From Heliopora coerulea (Eukaryota > Cnidaria > Anthozoa > Scleralcyonacea > Helioporidae), in contig JASJOG010000002.1 of the NCBI GenBank assembly GCA_030142905.1, positions 552,501 through 616,500 of the forward strand: a stretch of DNA of 64,000 nt. Direction: 5' to 3'. Position 1 is the first letter of the stretch. Each line of letters starts with the position of its first letter. The position numbers and the translations under genes were made by a program. Positions 58,801 to 64,000 of this stretch are shown here, piece after piece. The notes under the pieces are model-generated. The model was not told the DNA's origin and made no database searches. It saw only the letters and a list, made by a program, of their open reading frames with translations.

Positions 58801-59936
58801 GAATCAGATGAATTGTTAAAAGGAGATGTTCACTCATTAGTTGAAAGAATTACCCCACATATCCCATTTCTTGGTATCATATCAGGTGGGATTACCACTG
58901 CTAAGCATCTTTACGGTCATAAAACTAATAAAGAAGAAGAGCCTAAAGAATAGGTTTTTTGTATTCATAAAAAGGAACAAAGGGGTAGTACGAAACGAAT
59001 TTCAACTACCACTCCCGTTTTTCACACTTCTATTTTTTTATTCACCATAAGGTTCCACTTCATGGTTCTCCATAAATAGCATTTTTTAATTGGTAGCAGA
59101 AAATTCGCACTCGACTACGGTTTCCCCAGTTGTCAATCTGATTTTAAGGCCTCCAAAAAGTGCGGTAACTTTCGGTCGGTTCCCATCGGTAGTTACTTCT
59201 CCCTTTAAATCCTTTAACTCCTAATGGTTTTTCTTTTTTTATTTTTTCTGTCTTTGTTGTTCCTCTGTCCTCTCACTGGTTTTTTTGTTCTTAGGTGTCC
59301 GATATATCTGACACTGGGCGTTAAAGTGTTAAGACAGAGACCTCTCTAAAGGGTCGTTCACACTAGCGTGTTAGATCGATCTCAGATCGATCTAAGTCAA
59401 AATCGATCAGAGTGTGAACGCTTGAATGCGAACTGAGATCGATCCAAACGAGTGTGAACGCCTTCACCAAGCGAACTGAGATCGATCTCCGATTGGTCTC
59501 AGATCGATTCAAGTTAGATCGATCTCAGTGTGAACGGCCTCTAAGACGGACTGAAGAGGGGTTTCGAAGGTGTCTGTCTTAGGGAGGAGTTCGCTGTAAC
59601 ATTTAAATCTTCAGCCTCGGAAAGCAGTTCTGGTCAGCTTTTGTCACAAGAAAGTCTAAAGTATTTTAATTTACATCCTCGCATTTAAAGTTTGCGTTTA
59701 ATTGTGGAGTAAAAAAAATAACTATATATTCGAACTTATAACCATTTATTTATTTTGTACTTTGTGGTGTAGGACCAGCTGTAGAATATAGTACAGTCCG
59801 TCACGTTGTCGAACCTTCTCCTCCACCGCTTCTTGGGCAACATACAGTGGACGTTCTAAAGGACCTGTTGGGATACAGTGAAGAGACTATAAAAACCTTG
59901 CGAGATCGTCAGGCAATATACCTTCCCGAAAAGTAA
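25868..59936 (+). CDS. SUGCT: Succinyl-CoA:glutarate CoA-transferase, mitochondrial, complete (13 exons)
   Basis: Exons: 25868-25967, 29308-29377, 31787-31860, 32808-32893, 35431-35481, 36768-36980, 40807-40950, 42185-42280, 43671-43742, 43827-43936, 44983-45085, 45881-45944 and 59773-59936 (TAA at 59934-59936). Phases agree throughout, giving about 448 aa, near the usual vertebrate length. Residues 1-33 ([15 protein letters not shown], Arg/Lys-rich, no early acids) look like a mitochondrial targeting peptide. Family III CoA-transferase marks follow: [41 protein letters not shown], the catalytic Asp in [10 protein letters not shown] (D211), IPYGPIND and PPPLLGQHT. The enzyme moves CoA from succinyl-CoA to glutarate in lysine/tryptophan breakdown; human loss causes glutaric aciduria III. 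Intron 2 is GC-AG. The exon 10 end is uncertain (43936 or 43924). Intron 12 holds the Polinton-like element. Confidence 0.93.
25968..29307. other. SUGCT intron 1
   Basis: No exon or RNA gene recognised. The only clear structure is the long inverted repeat at 28391-28887. The open frame at 26869-27165 shows no domain. Confidence 0.6.
28391..28887. repeat. Long inverted repeat (foldback/MITE-like), arms of about 150-200 bp
   Basis: The left arm runs from CAAAAACAAACCAGGTTTTAG (28391) through an A/T-rich TTTTA track to AAATGGATATCTAAAGATTT. The right arm (about 28679-28887) is its reverse complement with scattered changes, ending CTAAAACCTGGCTTTGTTTTTG. The loop is about 130 bp. A transcript through it would form a long dsRNA hairpin. 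Confidence 0.75.
29378..31786. other. SUGCT intron 2 (GC-AG)
   Basis: The donor is AG/GCAAGT and the acceptor TTTTAG follows a long T-rich tract (31630-31760). A copy of the CAGCCCGGGCTGA-family repeat is at about 31150-31440. Sequence at 30575-30600 recurs inverted at 30674-30703. No other gene seen. Confidence 0.65.
31150..31440. repeat. Dispersed repeat, CAGCCCGGGCTGA family
   Basis: 31325-31432 matches the 10032-10120 copy motif for motif: TTTCAGTTCCAGCCCGG, TTATGTAAT, TTTTCAACC, GTCAGCCGGG and TTTTCCCATGTAAT. The preceding 170 bp contain further TTAGCCC/GCTCGG units. Confidence 0.65.
32322..32489 (+). other. Orphan exon-like open frame with mitochondrial-presequence character
   Basis: ATG at 32322 opens a frame with Arg/Ser-rich, presequence-like residues ([12 protein letters not shown] and then [14 protein letters not shown]). 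It ends at GAG/GTAAAA, a possible donor. It lies in SUGCT intron 3 on the same strand, but its phase (0) does not fit the next SUGCT exon, so it is not part of the predicted transcript. It could be a first exon of a nested gene, a duplicated exon relic or chance. Confidence 0.25.
33480..33533. repeat. Hairpin palindrome with 22-bp arms
   Basis: GTTCGGTCTGTACTAGTGAA at 33480 pairs with TTCACTGGTACAGACCGAAC ending at 33533 with one mismatch, around a loop of about 10 bases. It is part of a larger repeat containing further CAGACCGA units to about 33640. Confidence 0.75.
35051..35126 (-). repeat. tRNA-like SINE relic
   Basis: On the minus strand, a good A-box (TAGCTCAGTTG) and B-box (GGATTCGATTCCC) are spaced as in tRNAs, but the acceptor stem does not pair. 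It is typical of tRNA-derived SINEs. It lies in SUGCT intron 4. Confidence 0.5.
36981..40806. other. SUGCT intron 6
   Basis: Contains a repeat cluster at 38595-38870 with CCAGCCCT units and a repeat at 38230-38435 that recurs at 61005-61105. A poly-T/TTTTG tract lies at 39333-39380. No further exon seen. Confidence 0.6.
38595..38870. repeat. Repeat cluster with CCAGCCCT units
   Basis: Units such as GGGCCAGCCCT, GCCAGCCCTTCT and CCAGCCCTTCTAGG recur five or more times in both orientations (GGGCTGG), with GTAAACGAA near the end. It may be a distant relative of the CAGCCCGGGCTGA family. Confidence 0.5.
40951..43670. other. SUGCT introns 7 and 8
   Basis: Non-coding apart from the exon at 42185-42280. 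A GTCC/GTCA-rich simple repeat occupies about 41745-42015. Nothing else recognised. Confidence 0.6.
43937..47616. other. SUGCT introns 10-12 (left part)
   Basis: Non-coding apart from exons 44983-45085 and 45881-45944. A short acidic GATGAAGATGAG track is at 46738-46775. No gene recognised. The Polinton-like element begins at 47617. Confidence 0.6.
47611..47616. repeat. Candidate left target-site duplication TTACTT
   Basis: TTACTT occurs immediately outside the left inverted repeat and again at 59193-59198 immediately outside the right one. Polintons make 6-bp duplications. The outermost ten or so bases of the two inverted repeats differ, so the exact edge could be off by a few bases. Confidence 0.6.
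47617..47887. repeat. Left terminal inverted repeat of the Polinton-like element
   Basis: Reverse complement of 58961-59192 with high identity, for example ATGGGAACCGACCGAAAGTT near the outer edge and ACGAAACGAATTTC near the inner edge. The left copy has 32 extra bases (about 47677-47708) absent from the right copy. Confidence 0.92.
47768..49929 (-). pseudogene. PolB-like remnant + SF1 helicase + GIY-YIG nuclease, broken
   Basis: Starts at ATG 49927-49929 after a TATATA-rich stretch. N-terminal piece: KKELMNEAY resembles PolB motif B (Kx3N..Y), and a later open piece (49584-49787) has [19 protein letters not shown] just before a YTD-type segment, as in PolB motif C; no exonuclease or earlier palm motifs are present. 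Next comes the helicase: Walker A GGAGCGKT and Walker B IDEFSMVP (49174-49542), [11 protein letters not shown] (48931-49167), then [10 protein letters not shown] and [11 protein letters not shown] (48094-48927). The last piece continues into GIY-YIG ([16 protein letters not shown]). Breaks seen: frame changes near 49863, 49640 and 48097, a TGA at 49174-49176 and a TAA at 48931-48933. The terminal piece runs into the inverted repeat. Helicase and GIY-YIG calls are firm; the PolB link is tentative. Confidence 0.75.
49965..50660 (-). pseudogene. RING-H2 protein with coiled coil, interrupted by one stop
   Basis: ATG at 50658-50660. Residues 5-43 form a C3H2C3 RING (C5, C8, C21, H23, H26, C29, C40, C43; [18 protein letters not shown]), expected to act as an E3 ubiquitin ligase. 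A TAA at 50487-50489 stops the frame after 57 codons, but the same frame continues into a Lys/Glu-rich coiled coil and a helical region to 49965. The neighbours are a BRO-N gene on one side and the helicase gene on the other, all leftward. RING genes are accessory in large DNA viruses. The downstream part has no domain I recognise. Confidence 0.75.
50706..51539 (-). CDS. BRO-N domain + VRR-NUC-type nuclease + C2H2 zinc finger, intact
   Basis: 277 aa, uninterrupted. Residues about 5-115 form a BRO-N DNA-binding domain ([16 protein letters not shown], then [17 protein letters not shown] and [17 protein letters not shown]). Residues about 175-245 look like a PD-(D/E)xK fold of the VRR-NUC type: KGQPDLIIQ gives the D, CIEFKTPQ the ExK, followed by [17 protein letters not shown]. 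The C-terminus has one C2H2 finger (CKYCRRKF, then HVKYFH). It is presumably a DNA-binding nuclease for replication, recombination or resolution of the element; the role is inferred. It follows the second BRO-N gene in the leftward block with a TATATA-rich gap. Confidence 0.8.
   Translation of the reverse strand: MYNMSLTVKKFGNKDLNISLDAYYDNKQNIWFKGKEVATLLGYKDTDDAIRKHVVDTEDKRSLKSNNTSTGETPDQVRWFIYINESGLYSLILRSRLETAKKFKRWVTKDALPSIRKYGYYRMFNNPNTLTFKIEDEYDLHTKVVQFIRRFYPAILMTAGLGENQDTKDKRIKSFKKGYMKGQPDLIIQNLHKNYNGLCIEFKTPQCSGIITDQQKELIDRYEENGYKCIVSNDYDLIIKELNDYRHDIRIRCKYCRRKFISKNTLFRHVKYFHRIC
51584..51922 (-). CDS. BRO-N domain protein, intact
   Basis: 112 aa, almost entirely one BRO-N domain: [20 protein letters not shown], then [14 protein letters not shown] and [21 protein letters not shown] is a DNA-binding domain common in baculoviruses, other large DNA viruses and phages. 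It is a single-domain form lying upstream of the BRO-N nuclease, suggesting duplication of the domain within the element. The start ATG is preceded by ATATATACAG on the coding strand's upstream side. Confidence 0.8.
   Translation of the reverse strand: MEHLKTVTNEFLGITLNVYKHNGDLWFRAFEIATALKYKNRTPVIKYNIPDDEKMTVDKKIQFSNGKLLDTVITMVNEPGLYRLIFLSDYEHKKQLKRWLYRAILPSLRDEN
51966..52353 (-). pseudogene. Small single-pass membrane protein, frameshifted
   Basis: ATG at 52351-52353, Thr/Lys-rich N-terminus with the basic helix [15 protein letters not shown], then a TGA. In the neighbouring frame (change near 52190) the sequence continues with a hydrophobic segment [19 protein letters not shown] and a charged tail to the TAA at 51966-51968. 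Small basic membrane proteins occur in Polinton-type elements, but no specific function can be named. Confidence 0.55.
52373..52567 (-). pseudogene. Small unknown ORF with in-frame TGA
   Basis: A 64-codon frame starting at ATG 52565-52567 right after a TATATA-rich stretch. The N-terminal part is basic ([16 protein letters not shown]). A TGA at codon 50 interrupts it; the same frame continues ([12 protein letters not shown]) to a TAA. Not recognised. Confidence 0.4.
52586..53694 (-). pseudogene. Putative structural/membrane protein of the element, frameshifted
   Basis: ATG at 53692-53694 ([13 protein letters not shown]), first gene of the leftward block. The frame changes near 53545, giving the long piece 52931-53449 with the Cys-rich stretch [11 protein letters not shown] and [14 protein letters not shown]. 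After further frame changes near 52950 and 52870 come two hydrophobic segments ([17 protein letters not shown] and a second one near the C-terminus with a TGA between), ending at the TAA 52586-52588. Its position opposite the putative minor capsid gene and the C-terminal membrane segments suggest a virion or membrane-associated role, but no family is recognised. The hydrophobic part may belong to a separate gene. Confidence 0.5.
53695..53718. promoter_or_regulatory. Central divergent promoter of the Polinton-like element
   Basis: Only 24 bp lie between the two outward-reading start codons: ATATTATATAT-type sequence with no room for anything else. It matches the TATATA-rich gaps that precede the element's other genes. 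Confidence 0.6.
53719..54375 (+). CDS. Putative minor capsid (penton-like) protein, intact
   Basis: 218 aa from the ATG at 53719, chosen because it directly follows the TATATA-rich gap; the open frame extends further upstream to 53629 but without promoter sequence. Features include [40 protein letters not shown] and a C-terminal [12 protein letters not shown], an all-beta-looking protein. This type of protein recurs in Polinton-like elements, and I associate it with the minor capsid or penton role. Confidence in the family being element-encoded is good; the exact virion role is inferred. No breaks. It is followed five bases later by the integrase start. Confidence 0.55.
   Translation: MKKLTVFIEDDKKELDLDESLVINHDSFIYVKTVFIFWDYNNVYSGENDEIVYGSTTVKFEPGYWTFDLLKKKFESLNGNLSITANLHHNSCTITSDAKLQLKRFGELIGFDNNITINSGATKTSKTIDINSKLRYIKINCDAVDRMSNIDNNGKRSSTISTLPITTKDSLKGCVYHYTDIESKIPINNGVYNKLCFDVVTNTNKTHFGSTLMELYIM
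54381..55474 (+). pseudogene. Retrovirus-like integrase with C-terminal chromodomain, broken
   Basis: ATG at 54381. A TAA at codon 22 (54444-54446) breaks the N-terminus. The rve core follows with the D,D(35)E residues: Asp in MDLVDM (about 54618), Asp in HFDDGKEF (about 54815) and Glu in AAVVERFNR (about 54920). The frame changes near 55085-55100. The next piece to 55474 contains [13 protein letters not shown] (SH3-like) and a chromodomain ([15 protein letters not shown], then [17 protein letters not shown]). This is the integrase type that inserts Polintons with a 6-bp duplication; chromodomains guide targeting to chromatin. Confidence 0.88.
55490..56848 (+). pseudogene. Coiled-coil/membrane protein of the element, three in-frame stops
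   Basis: ATG at 55490 after TATATACATATC. One continuous reading frame carries TAA 55703-55705, TAG 56381-56383 and TGA 56426-56428 with no shift until near the end. The N-terminus is acidic and Tyr-rich, the middle is a long charged coil, and the last part ([20 protein letters not shown], then [20 protein letters not shown]) is a coiled coil followed by hydrophobic, glycine-rich segments. It lies directly upstream of the capsid gene. The family is seen in related elements but its function is not known to me. Confidence 0.6.
56848..57787 (+). pseudogene. Hexon-like major capsid protein, one frameshift
   Basis: The first in-frame ATG giving a conserved-looking start is 56848 (the open frame itself begins at 56785). 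Marks I associate with Polinton/adintovirus capsid proteins: [39 protein letters not shown] and [11 protein letters not shown]. The frame changes near 57575-57590, and the neighbouring frame then continues with [12 protein letters not shown] and [10 protein letters not shown] to the TAA at 57785-57787. The remainder is open. It would form the capsid shell; here it is broken by a single indel. Confidence 0.7.
57825..58406 (+). CDS. A32/FtsK-HerA-type genome-packaging ATPase, intact
   Basis: 193 aa. Walker A GMTNCGKT is at residues 5-12 and Walker [11 protein letters not shown] near 85, followed by [15 protein letters not shown] (sensor-like Gln) and a conserved C-terminus. This family pumps DNA into capsids of Polintons, virophages and NCLDVs. 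The ATG used sits unusually close to Walker A. Six further in-phase codons (57807-57824) lie upstream before a stop, without an ATG, so the true start may have been altered. The gap before it contains TATATTGTATTATATAG. Confidence 0.85.
   Translation: MIICGMTNCGKTYYLLNMIEKHYKKHFDYIILICPAFRWNKTYQDWKYINDPDFSAVECDQDNVDKIVQIVQVVYKGTNSSIILDDCASSQDVKNRTSELVKLAFSARHYGLSTIVITQQLTGIGKPYIENISKAVIFHTPNKNTTKTIFDEFLDVSREEKTSLKNKLKNTKYATLETNLRYPFDYKINTLQK
58429..58953 (+). CDS. Conserved Polinton-type protein of unknown function, intact
   Basis: 174 aa from ATG 58429, last gene before the right inverted repeat, preceded by AATATATGTTATCATATAC. It has an acidic N-terminal half ([16 protein letters not shown]), then a helical region ([20 protein letters not shown]) and a weakly hydrophobic segment near the C-terminus ([19 protein letters not shown]). 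No catalytic motif. Co-orientation with the capsid and ATPase genes suggests a virion or assembly role (inference). Confidence 0.65.
   Translation: MPRRKNTKPETIDELFEVTTAENIVDEEINNLSSEKPENVEPQNDNNDLEKKRDELLKLAEDDDLDKSVAYIKKASQKVINKLYTEYERKRMQKANEFLTDLLISRFVNTLGLDAIESTEESTKESDELLKGDVHSLVERITPHIPFLGIISGGITTAKHLYGHKTNKEEEPKE
58961..59192. repeat. Right terminal inverted repeat of the Polinton-like element
   Basis: Pairs with 47617-47887. The terminal bases are followed by TTACTT at 59193-59198, the candidate target duplication. Confidence 0.92.
59350..59538. mobile_element. Palindromic MITE rich in GATCGATCT
   Basis: 189 bp with ends GTCGTTCACACT and AGTGTGAACGGC (inverted), flanked by the 6-bp repeat CTCTAA (59344-59349 and 59539-59544). 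The interior consists of several AGATCGATCT-type palindromes and internal GTGTGAACG repeats. No coding capacity. Confidence 0.75.
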
Positions 59937-61004
59937 ATTCAGACATGTGCATTAATTTTATGAAACAAGAATGTGGACAAGAATTCAGTAGTGATATCTT
60001 ACTGGTGGCTTACCGATCTCAGCTAAATTGCAAAAAAAGAAATTTCTTTGTGGACAACTGCTAAGGATACTTAGGGTAAACTTTTTCGTACGCAAAGTAG
60101 GGGTCTTGGCGCTCGTACTTTAATTTTTGGAACTTTATTCGTCCACCTTACACCTTTCGGGTACGCTTATATCTTTTTTTAGTTACGGCAGTTCATCTAA
60201 CTTTTACTCTTTACATTTCCCTACTTTGCTGCGATCCCGCAAGTGCTTGTTCCTGATTGGTTAACTTGAGAATTACCAGCCAATGAGGGCACTTGGAAGT
60301 CATTACAAGGAACAAATTTCTTCAATACTGGGGCACTGAAAACAAATTGTGCCCAATCCTGGGGTTCAAACATCAAAGACCTTATGCATCTCCTTTTAAA
60401 AGAAGAACTTTGCAGCTGAAACTTAAAGTCATGAATTCACTAAGCTGACATTCAACAAATACAGTTCAGTAAAATGACAACTCTGACGTTCTCTGTAGCT
60501 TGACTGGCTCAAGAACTTGAATCGTAAACTAGTTAGTGTATATGGCACTTCACCTCCCAACGTCTCGAGGTCAAAAGCAAAGCCACATATGAATAAAGCA
60601 AAATGTTTAAAATGAAATTAAAACATGCAGGAAATATCAAATGTCGTTCAGCATTAACGTTTGTATTCCACGATGACTCCGAAACGAGCCTGGTTCCTTG
60701 CTTGAGTGAACTCCCACTGGACACTGCCACATTTTATCTAGCAACTAGATATTGCCGAGTTATCTTCTCCTCGACCAGCCTTGAAACAATGTAGACTGGA
60801 TATGTCTGATGAAAATTGTTGCGTATTTCTATCTCCCAATCTCTTAGTACGCCTAAGAGTGTTGTCCCTGACTGACTTTTATAAAGTAGTGTTAGCATTT
60901 AGGTAAGTTAGTTGTCGGTGACTTTTTTATAACTTTACAACATTTTATAAAATAAAGTTTCGACTTTCGAAAAGCTAAAAACACCCGCCTAGCGGCTCTT
61001 TTTT

Positions 61005-61105
61005 TTTTACGCTATTCTCTAGTCTCGCAACATTCCACGTGTTTGGATCACAGTATCCAAACACGGGTAATCCATTGGGTATTTTTGAAATCCAAAACCA
61101 GCGCT
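61005..61105. repeat. Repeat shared with 38230-38435, containing a perfect hairpin
   Basis: ATCATAGTATCCAAACACAG at about 38390 corresponds to ATCACAGTATCCAAACACGG here, followed in both by TTATCCATTTGG/TAATCCATTGGG. The hairpin CGTGTTTGGAT-cacagt-ATCCAAACACG has perfect 11-bp arms. Confidence 0.6.
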
Positions 61106-61565
61106 AAACATAAATATATACATGCAAATCATATACCATTTTTTAGTCATAAAACAATGGCACAATTCATCTGTCATATAATCCAAACGAAAATTTCTGT
61201 GCTTTTAAAGGTAAGCTTAAGTCTTATTTCGATATTTAGGGGTATCTAAACATTTAAGCTTATTTTGGAAAATATAAACAGTAAGCTTAAATCTTATTTG
61301 GATATTTTGATGCTTTTTTTACTCTACCTTGATTCTCTTGAAAACATAATTGAATTCTATTTTGTACGTAAGAGTATGTCAGATTATCTATTGTGTGTAG
61401 TTTATTTCATTACATTTTTTGTTACAAGATTCTCTCTTGTTGCATAAAATTCACATAAATTTATGGCGTCACCAACGCAGATTCCGAAACAGCGCTAACT
61501 TTTACGCATTTCTCCATCCACTTACACTACACAGTTTAATCATAAGGCGTTCTTGGCTTTCAAAC

Positions 61566-61886
61566 TAAAGCTACATTTCCATTTGTACGGATACGGGTAC
61601 GGGTACGGCAAAAATCGCGATGAATTAAAATATAGGAGGTGTTTCCATATGTACAGATGTGGATACGGTATGCGGGCACGATTTTAAGAATCGGATCACG
61701 TACCGACCCAGCCATTGCCGTATAAGGATTTCTATGCAATTGCGTATAAATTATCTTTAAAAATAGGGGAAATCGCAATCGAGATCGCGTTTGTGGGAAC
61801 AAAAGAAACGTGTCCGTAATCAACGTACAAATTCGTATCATGATCGTATCTGTATCCATGTCCGTACAAATGGAAATTTACTTTAA
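61566..61886. mobile_element. MITE-like element with TTTCCATTTGTACGGA ends
   Basis: About 320 bp. The left end (ATTTCCATTTGTACGGA) is exactly inverted at the right end (TCCGTACAAATGGAAAT), and both are bordered by TAAAG/CTTTA. It contains several degenerate GGATACGG and TACGTACGG-like units. No open frame. Confidence 0.7.
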
Positions 61887-62042
61887 GAGAAAGTGTTAAT
61901 CACACTCATAATTACAATATACGGTATTCCGTTTAAACAAGATAATTAGTCAAAGCAATATTAATGTAGATGTGAGTACATGTACGTAAGAGTCTGGAAC
62001 TCAGTTGCTATGTATAAAAATTGTATGTACTAAAGGTTAAAT

Positions 62043-62807
62043 ACTACACATTTTGCTCTTCATTATGAGAAAATATACTATCATTAGTGCCAACCTTAAA
62101 CTCTTTAATGCGAAAATACATTCATTTTATTAAGTCGACATTCATTTACGCTTTTGTCATGTTCAATTAAAATTTTTGCACAAGAAGTGACAATCATTAG
62201 CATCGACACCATTTTACTTTACATTAGGGAGAATAAACTTTCAAAATTGCGCACGACGTTTTTCCAGTCTGTTGCAGGGTCAATTTAAGGTTATATGAAA
62301 TCCTCACATGTATAATTCAAACTGTTATTGAACTTTAGTTTACAGTTCTTTGCTAACACACGTCATCTTTTACGTTTTCACCATTAAAGCTTTCATGCAG
62401 TGCGGCCGCATACGTAAGCTTGGATCGCAAAATATTTGTCTGAAGACCTAAAAGTTGATGTGTGTTAGCAAAGTGTTGTGAACTAAAGTTTGTTAATAGC
62501 TTGAAATATACATGTCAGGGAAAATGTAGTACGATGGGCAAATAATTTTAAAATATCTGTTTAGTAGGGTAAAGACGACACCACGTTTAAAAGATTAGGC
62601 AATCAAACTATCAAGATTTGTCAACAAACCGGTGAACGTTTGGTCAGAGGTTGAAAAGCCATACTTTGCAAACAAGACGTAGGTCCAAGAAAGGAAGAAT
62701 GGAGTTACTCTCTGACACACTACACCTTTTGCTGTTCATTGTCGGAAAATATACTATCACTAACGCCAACCTGAAACTCATTAACGCAAAAATACATTCA
62801 TTTTATT
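62043..62807. repeat. Direct repeat pair of about 89 bp
   Basis: 62043-62131 and 62719-62807 share order and most bases, for example AAAATATACTATCA, GCCAACCT and AAAATACATTCATTTTATT. They flank the foldback at 62331-62490, so both may belong to one larger element. Confidence 0.65.
62331..62490. repeat. Foldback with about 40-bp arms
   Basis: AACTTTAGTTTACAGTTCTT... (62331-62374) is inverted at 62449-62490 (...TTGTGAACTAAAGTT), sharing GTGTGTTAGCAAAG. The loop is about 75 bp. Confidence 0.65.
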
Positions 62808-64000
62808 CAAAGTTTTTATTTTTAACAAAGTTCATTTTGAAGATCTATATTATTCTTAACTTTGTCGAGCGAGCTGTTGATGCAGGAATAAAAGTGTTCA
62901 ACTTATAAACCCCAAACTCTTCCTTTTCTGCAGGCTCCTTAATATTAATCTTATCAATTATCGTAATTCTAACATCGATCAAACCTTTGTCCTTCCTCCA
63001 AAAAAATGGGAGTACAAATGCTCCCCCGGAATCCCCCTTTGGCCCCTTTCATATCTCTTAATACTACTTTTATGGTTATTCAATGTTTATGGTTCGAGAC
63101 GAAGTAATCATACTTCCCACATAGAGTTTACAACATTGCCTACACTTCATCAGATAAATCACTTCCCCGTATCACAATCAAAAGAGTAATTTATTTGATA
63201 AATGCGTCCATTAACTCCAAATTCATCAACTTTGTAAACAAACTCACATATGGCATGGAGCCTTACATTTCTTCATATCCCAGGCTCCCCCCTTACTTCT
63301 TTCAATTCTTGATCTTACCAAATTGTCTCCTATATTACAAGGTCTCCTAAATGACACCAAGGATTTCTCAACAAAGGTGTCCTTAATACCATCCGAAGCA
63401 TGTAAAAATTCTAAAATCCTAAAACTAACAGAATTGTAGTCAACTCCTTTCTCCTGTTACCCCCTTGATCCAAAAGGCTTGTCCTGCTCTTCTCTTTGGC
63501 CTTCTTAGACTGAAAATCAATTACTTTTCTTAAATCCCCTTTTAAATGCACAGTGCCAGACCTCTAGCAAAATCTAAAGGCTTTACCTTTAGCAATTTAA
63601 TTGCACATTCAAGAGTTTTATCCCTTATTAATGGGTTTACCTAAATGTCTGATTCAACTCGTCCATTAGAACAAATGTCAAATGTTATCAAGCAAATTTG
63701 ATTTGGACTAGAAATTCTTAGATTGCAATACTTGGACGTATATACGTTGACCCTCTTCCAACGCATACGCTCATAGCCCTTTACAGATTTAACAGTCATG
63801 TTACGTATCTGCTACTAATGGAAGAAGTGTACTGGCATTGGTGACGTAATGTGGTGACATCATCACAATTCATGTAAAAATGAAAAACCATTTTTAAGGT
63901 TTACTTGAATCCGGTCCTCTGTCACCCATTTTACGTATGGATTTCTTAAATTTATAAAAACATAACCGAGATCCAGGGTGTAACAATCCTCTTCAAAATC

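Larger units (their letters stand above)
47617..59192. mobile_element. Polinton/Maverick-like integrated element, degenerate
   Basis: An 11,576-bp unit with imperfect terminal inverted repeats of about 270 and 230 bp and a candidate TTACTT duplication, inserted in the last intron of SUGCT. Gene content is that of Polinton/adintovirus-type elements: retrovirus-like integrase with chromodomain, hexon-like capsid, A32-type packaging ATPase, putative minor capsid, plus SF1 helicase with GIY-YIG, BRO-N proteins, VRR-NUC nuclease and RING. No adenain-like protease was found, and only a polymerase remnant. Two divergent blocks meet at 53695-53718. Several genes carry stops or frameshifts, so the copy is not functional as a whole. 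Confidence 0.9.
59937..64000. other. Region downstream of SUGCT
   Basis: No gene recognised. AATAAA at 60592-60597 is a possible distant SUGCT poly(A) signal. Contains a repeat shared with SUGCT intron 6 (61005-61105, with the 11-bp-arm hairpin CGTGTTTGGAT), a MITE (61566-61886), a foldback (62331-62490) and a direct repeat (62043-62131 and 62719-62807). Nothing is seen in 62810-64000. Confidence 0.55.

Overview
This is intron-rich animal nuclear DNA, most likely from an anthozoan cnidarian (coral or sea anemone). That is inferred from three things: a cellular RNA-dependent RNA polymerase in a genome that also carries the animal genes MOB4 and SUGCT; R4/Dong-type and Polinton-type mobile elements; and many short dispersed repeats. 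No species can be named from sequence alone. Exon boundaries below were worked out by hand from splice consensus, reading phase and similarity to remembered families; nothing was searched.

Layout. (1) 0.6-4.2 kb: a broken, minus-strand non-LTR retrotransposon with reverse transcriptase and a C-terminal restriction-like endonuclease, bounded on both sides by (ATT)n repeats. (2) 5.5-14.3 kb, plus: a four-exon gene predicted to join a eukaryotic RNAi-type RNA-dependent RNA polymerase to a UPF1/MOV10-like SF1 helicase with a Gly/Arg-rich tail (about 1,714 aa). Its second intron carries a Tc1-like MITE and a tRNA-like short element. (3) 16.2-25.8 kb, minus: a complete eight-exon MOB4 (phocein) gene, 223 aa. 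One intron holds LINE debris. (4) 25.9-59.9 kb, plus: a complete thirteen-exon mitochondrial SUGCT gene (succinyl-CoA:glutarate CoA-transferase), about 448 aa. MOB4 and SUGCT are head to head with only 99 bp between start codons. (5) 47.6-59.2 kb: an 11.6-kb Polinton-like element inside the last intron of SUGCT, with imperfect terminal inverted repeats and a candidate 6-bp target duplication (TTACTT). (6) 59.9-64 kb: non-coding DNA with MITE-like repeats.

The Polinton-like element has two divergent gene blocks that meet at a 24-bp central gap. The leftward block has a membrane-associated putative virion protein, two small proteins, two BRO-N proteins (one joined to a VRR-NUC-type nuclease and a C2H2 finger), a RING protein, and a DNA-polymerase-like remnant joined to an SF1 helicase and a GIY-YIG nuclease. 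The rightward block has a putative minor capsid protein, a chromodomain integrase, a coiled-coil/membrane protein, the hexon-like major capsid protein, a packaging ATPase and one conserved unknown. Most large genes carry stops or frameshifts, but both BRO-N genes, the ATPase, the putative minor capsid gene and the last unknown are open. Nearly every gene start is preceded by a short TATATA-rich stretch that looks like an element-specific promoter.

The strongest leads are the RdRP-helicase fusion, the 99-bp MOB4/SUGCT bidirectional promoter, and the unusual replication module of the Polinton-like element (polymerase remnant plus SF1 helicase plus GIY-YIG, with BRO-N/VRR-NUC and RING accessory genes).
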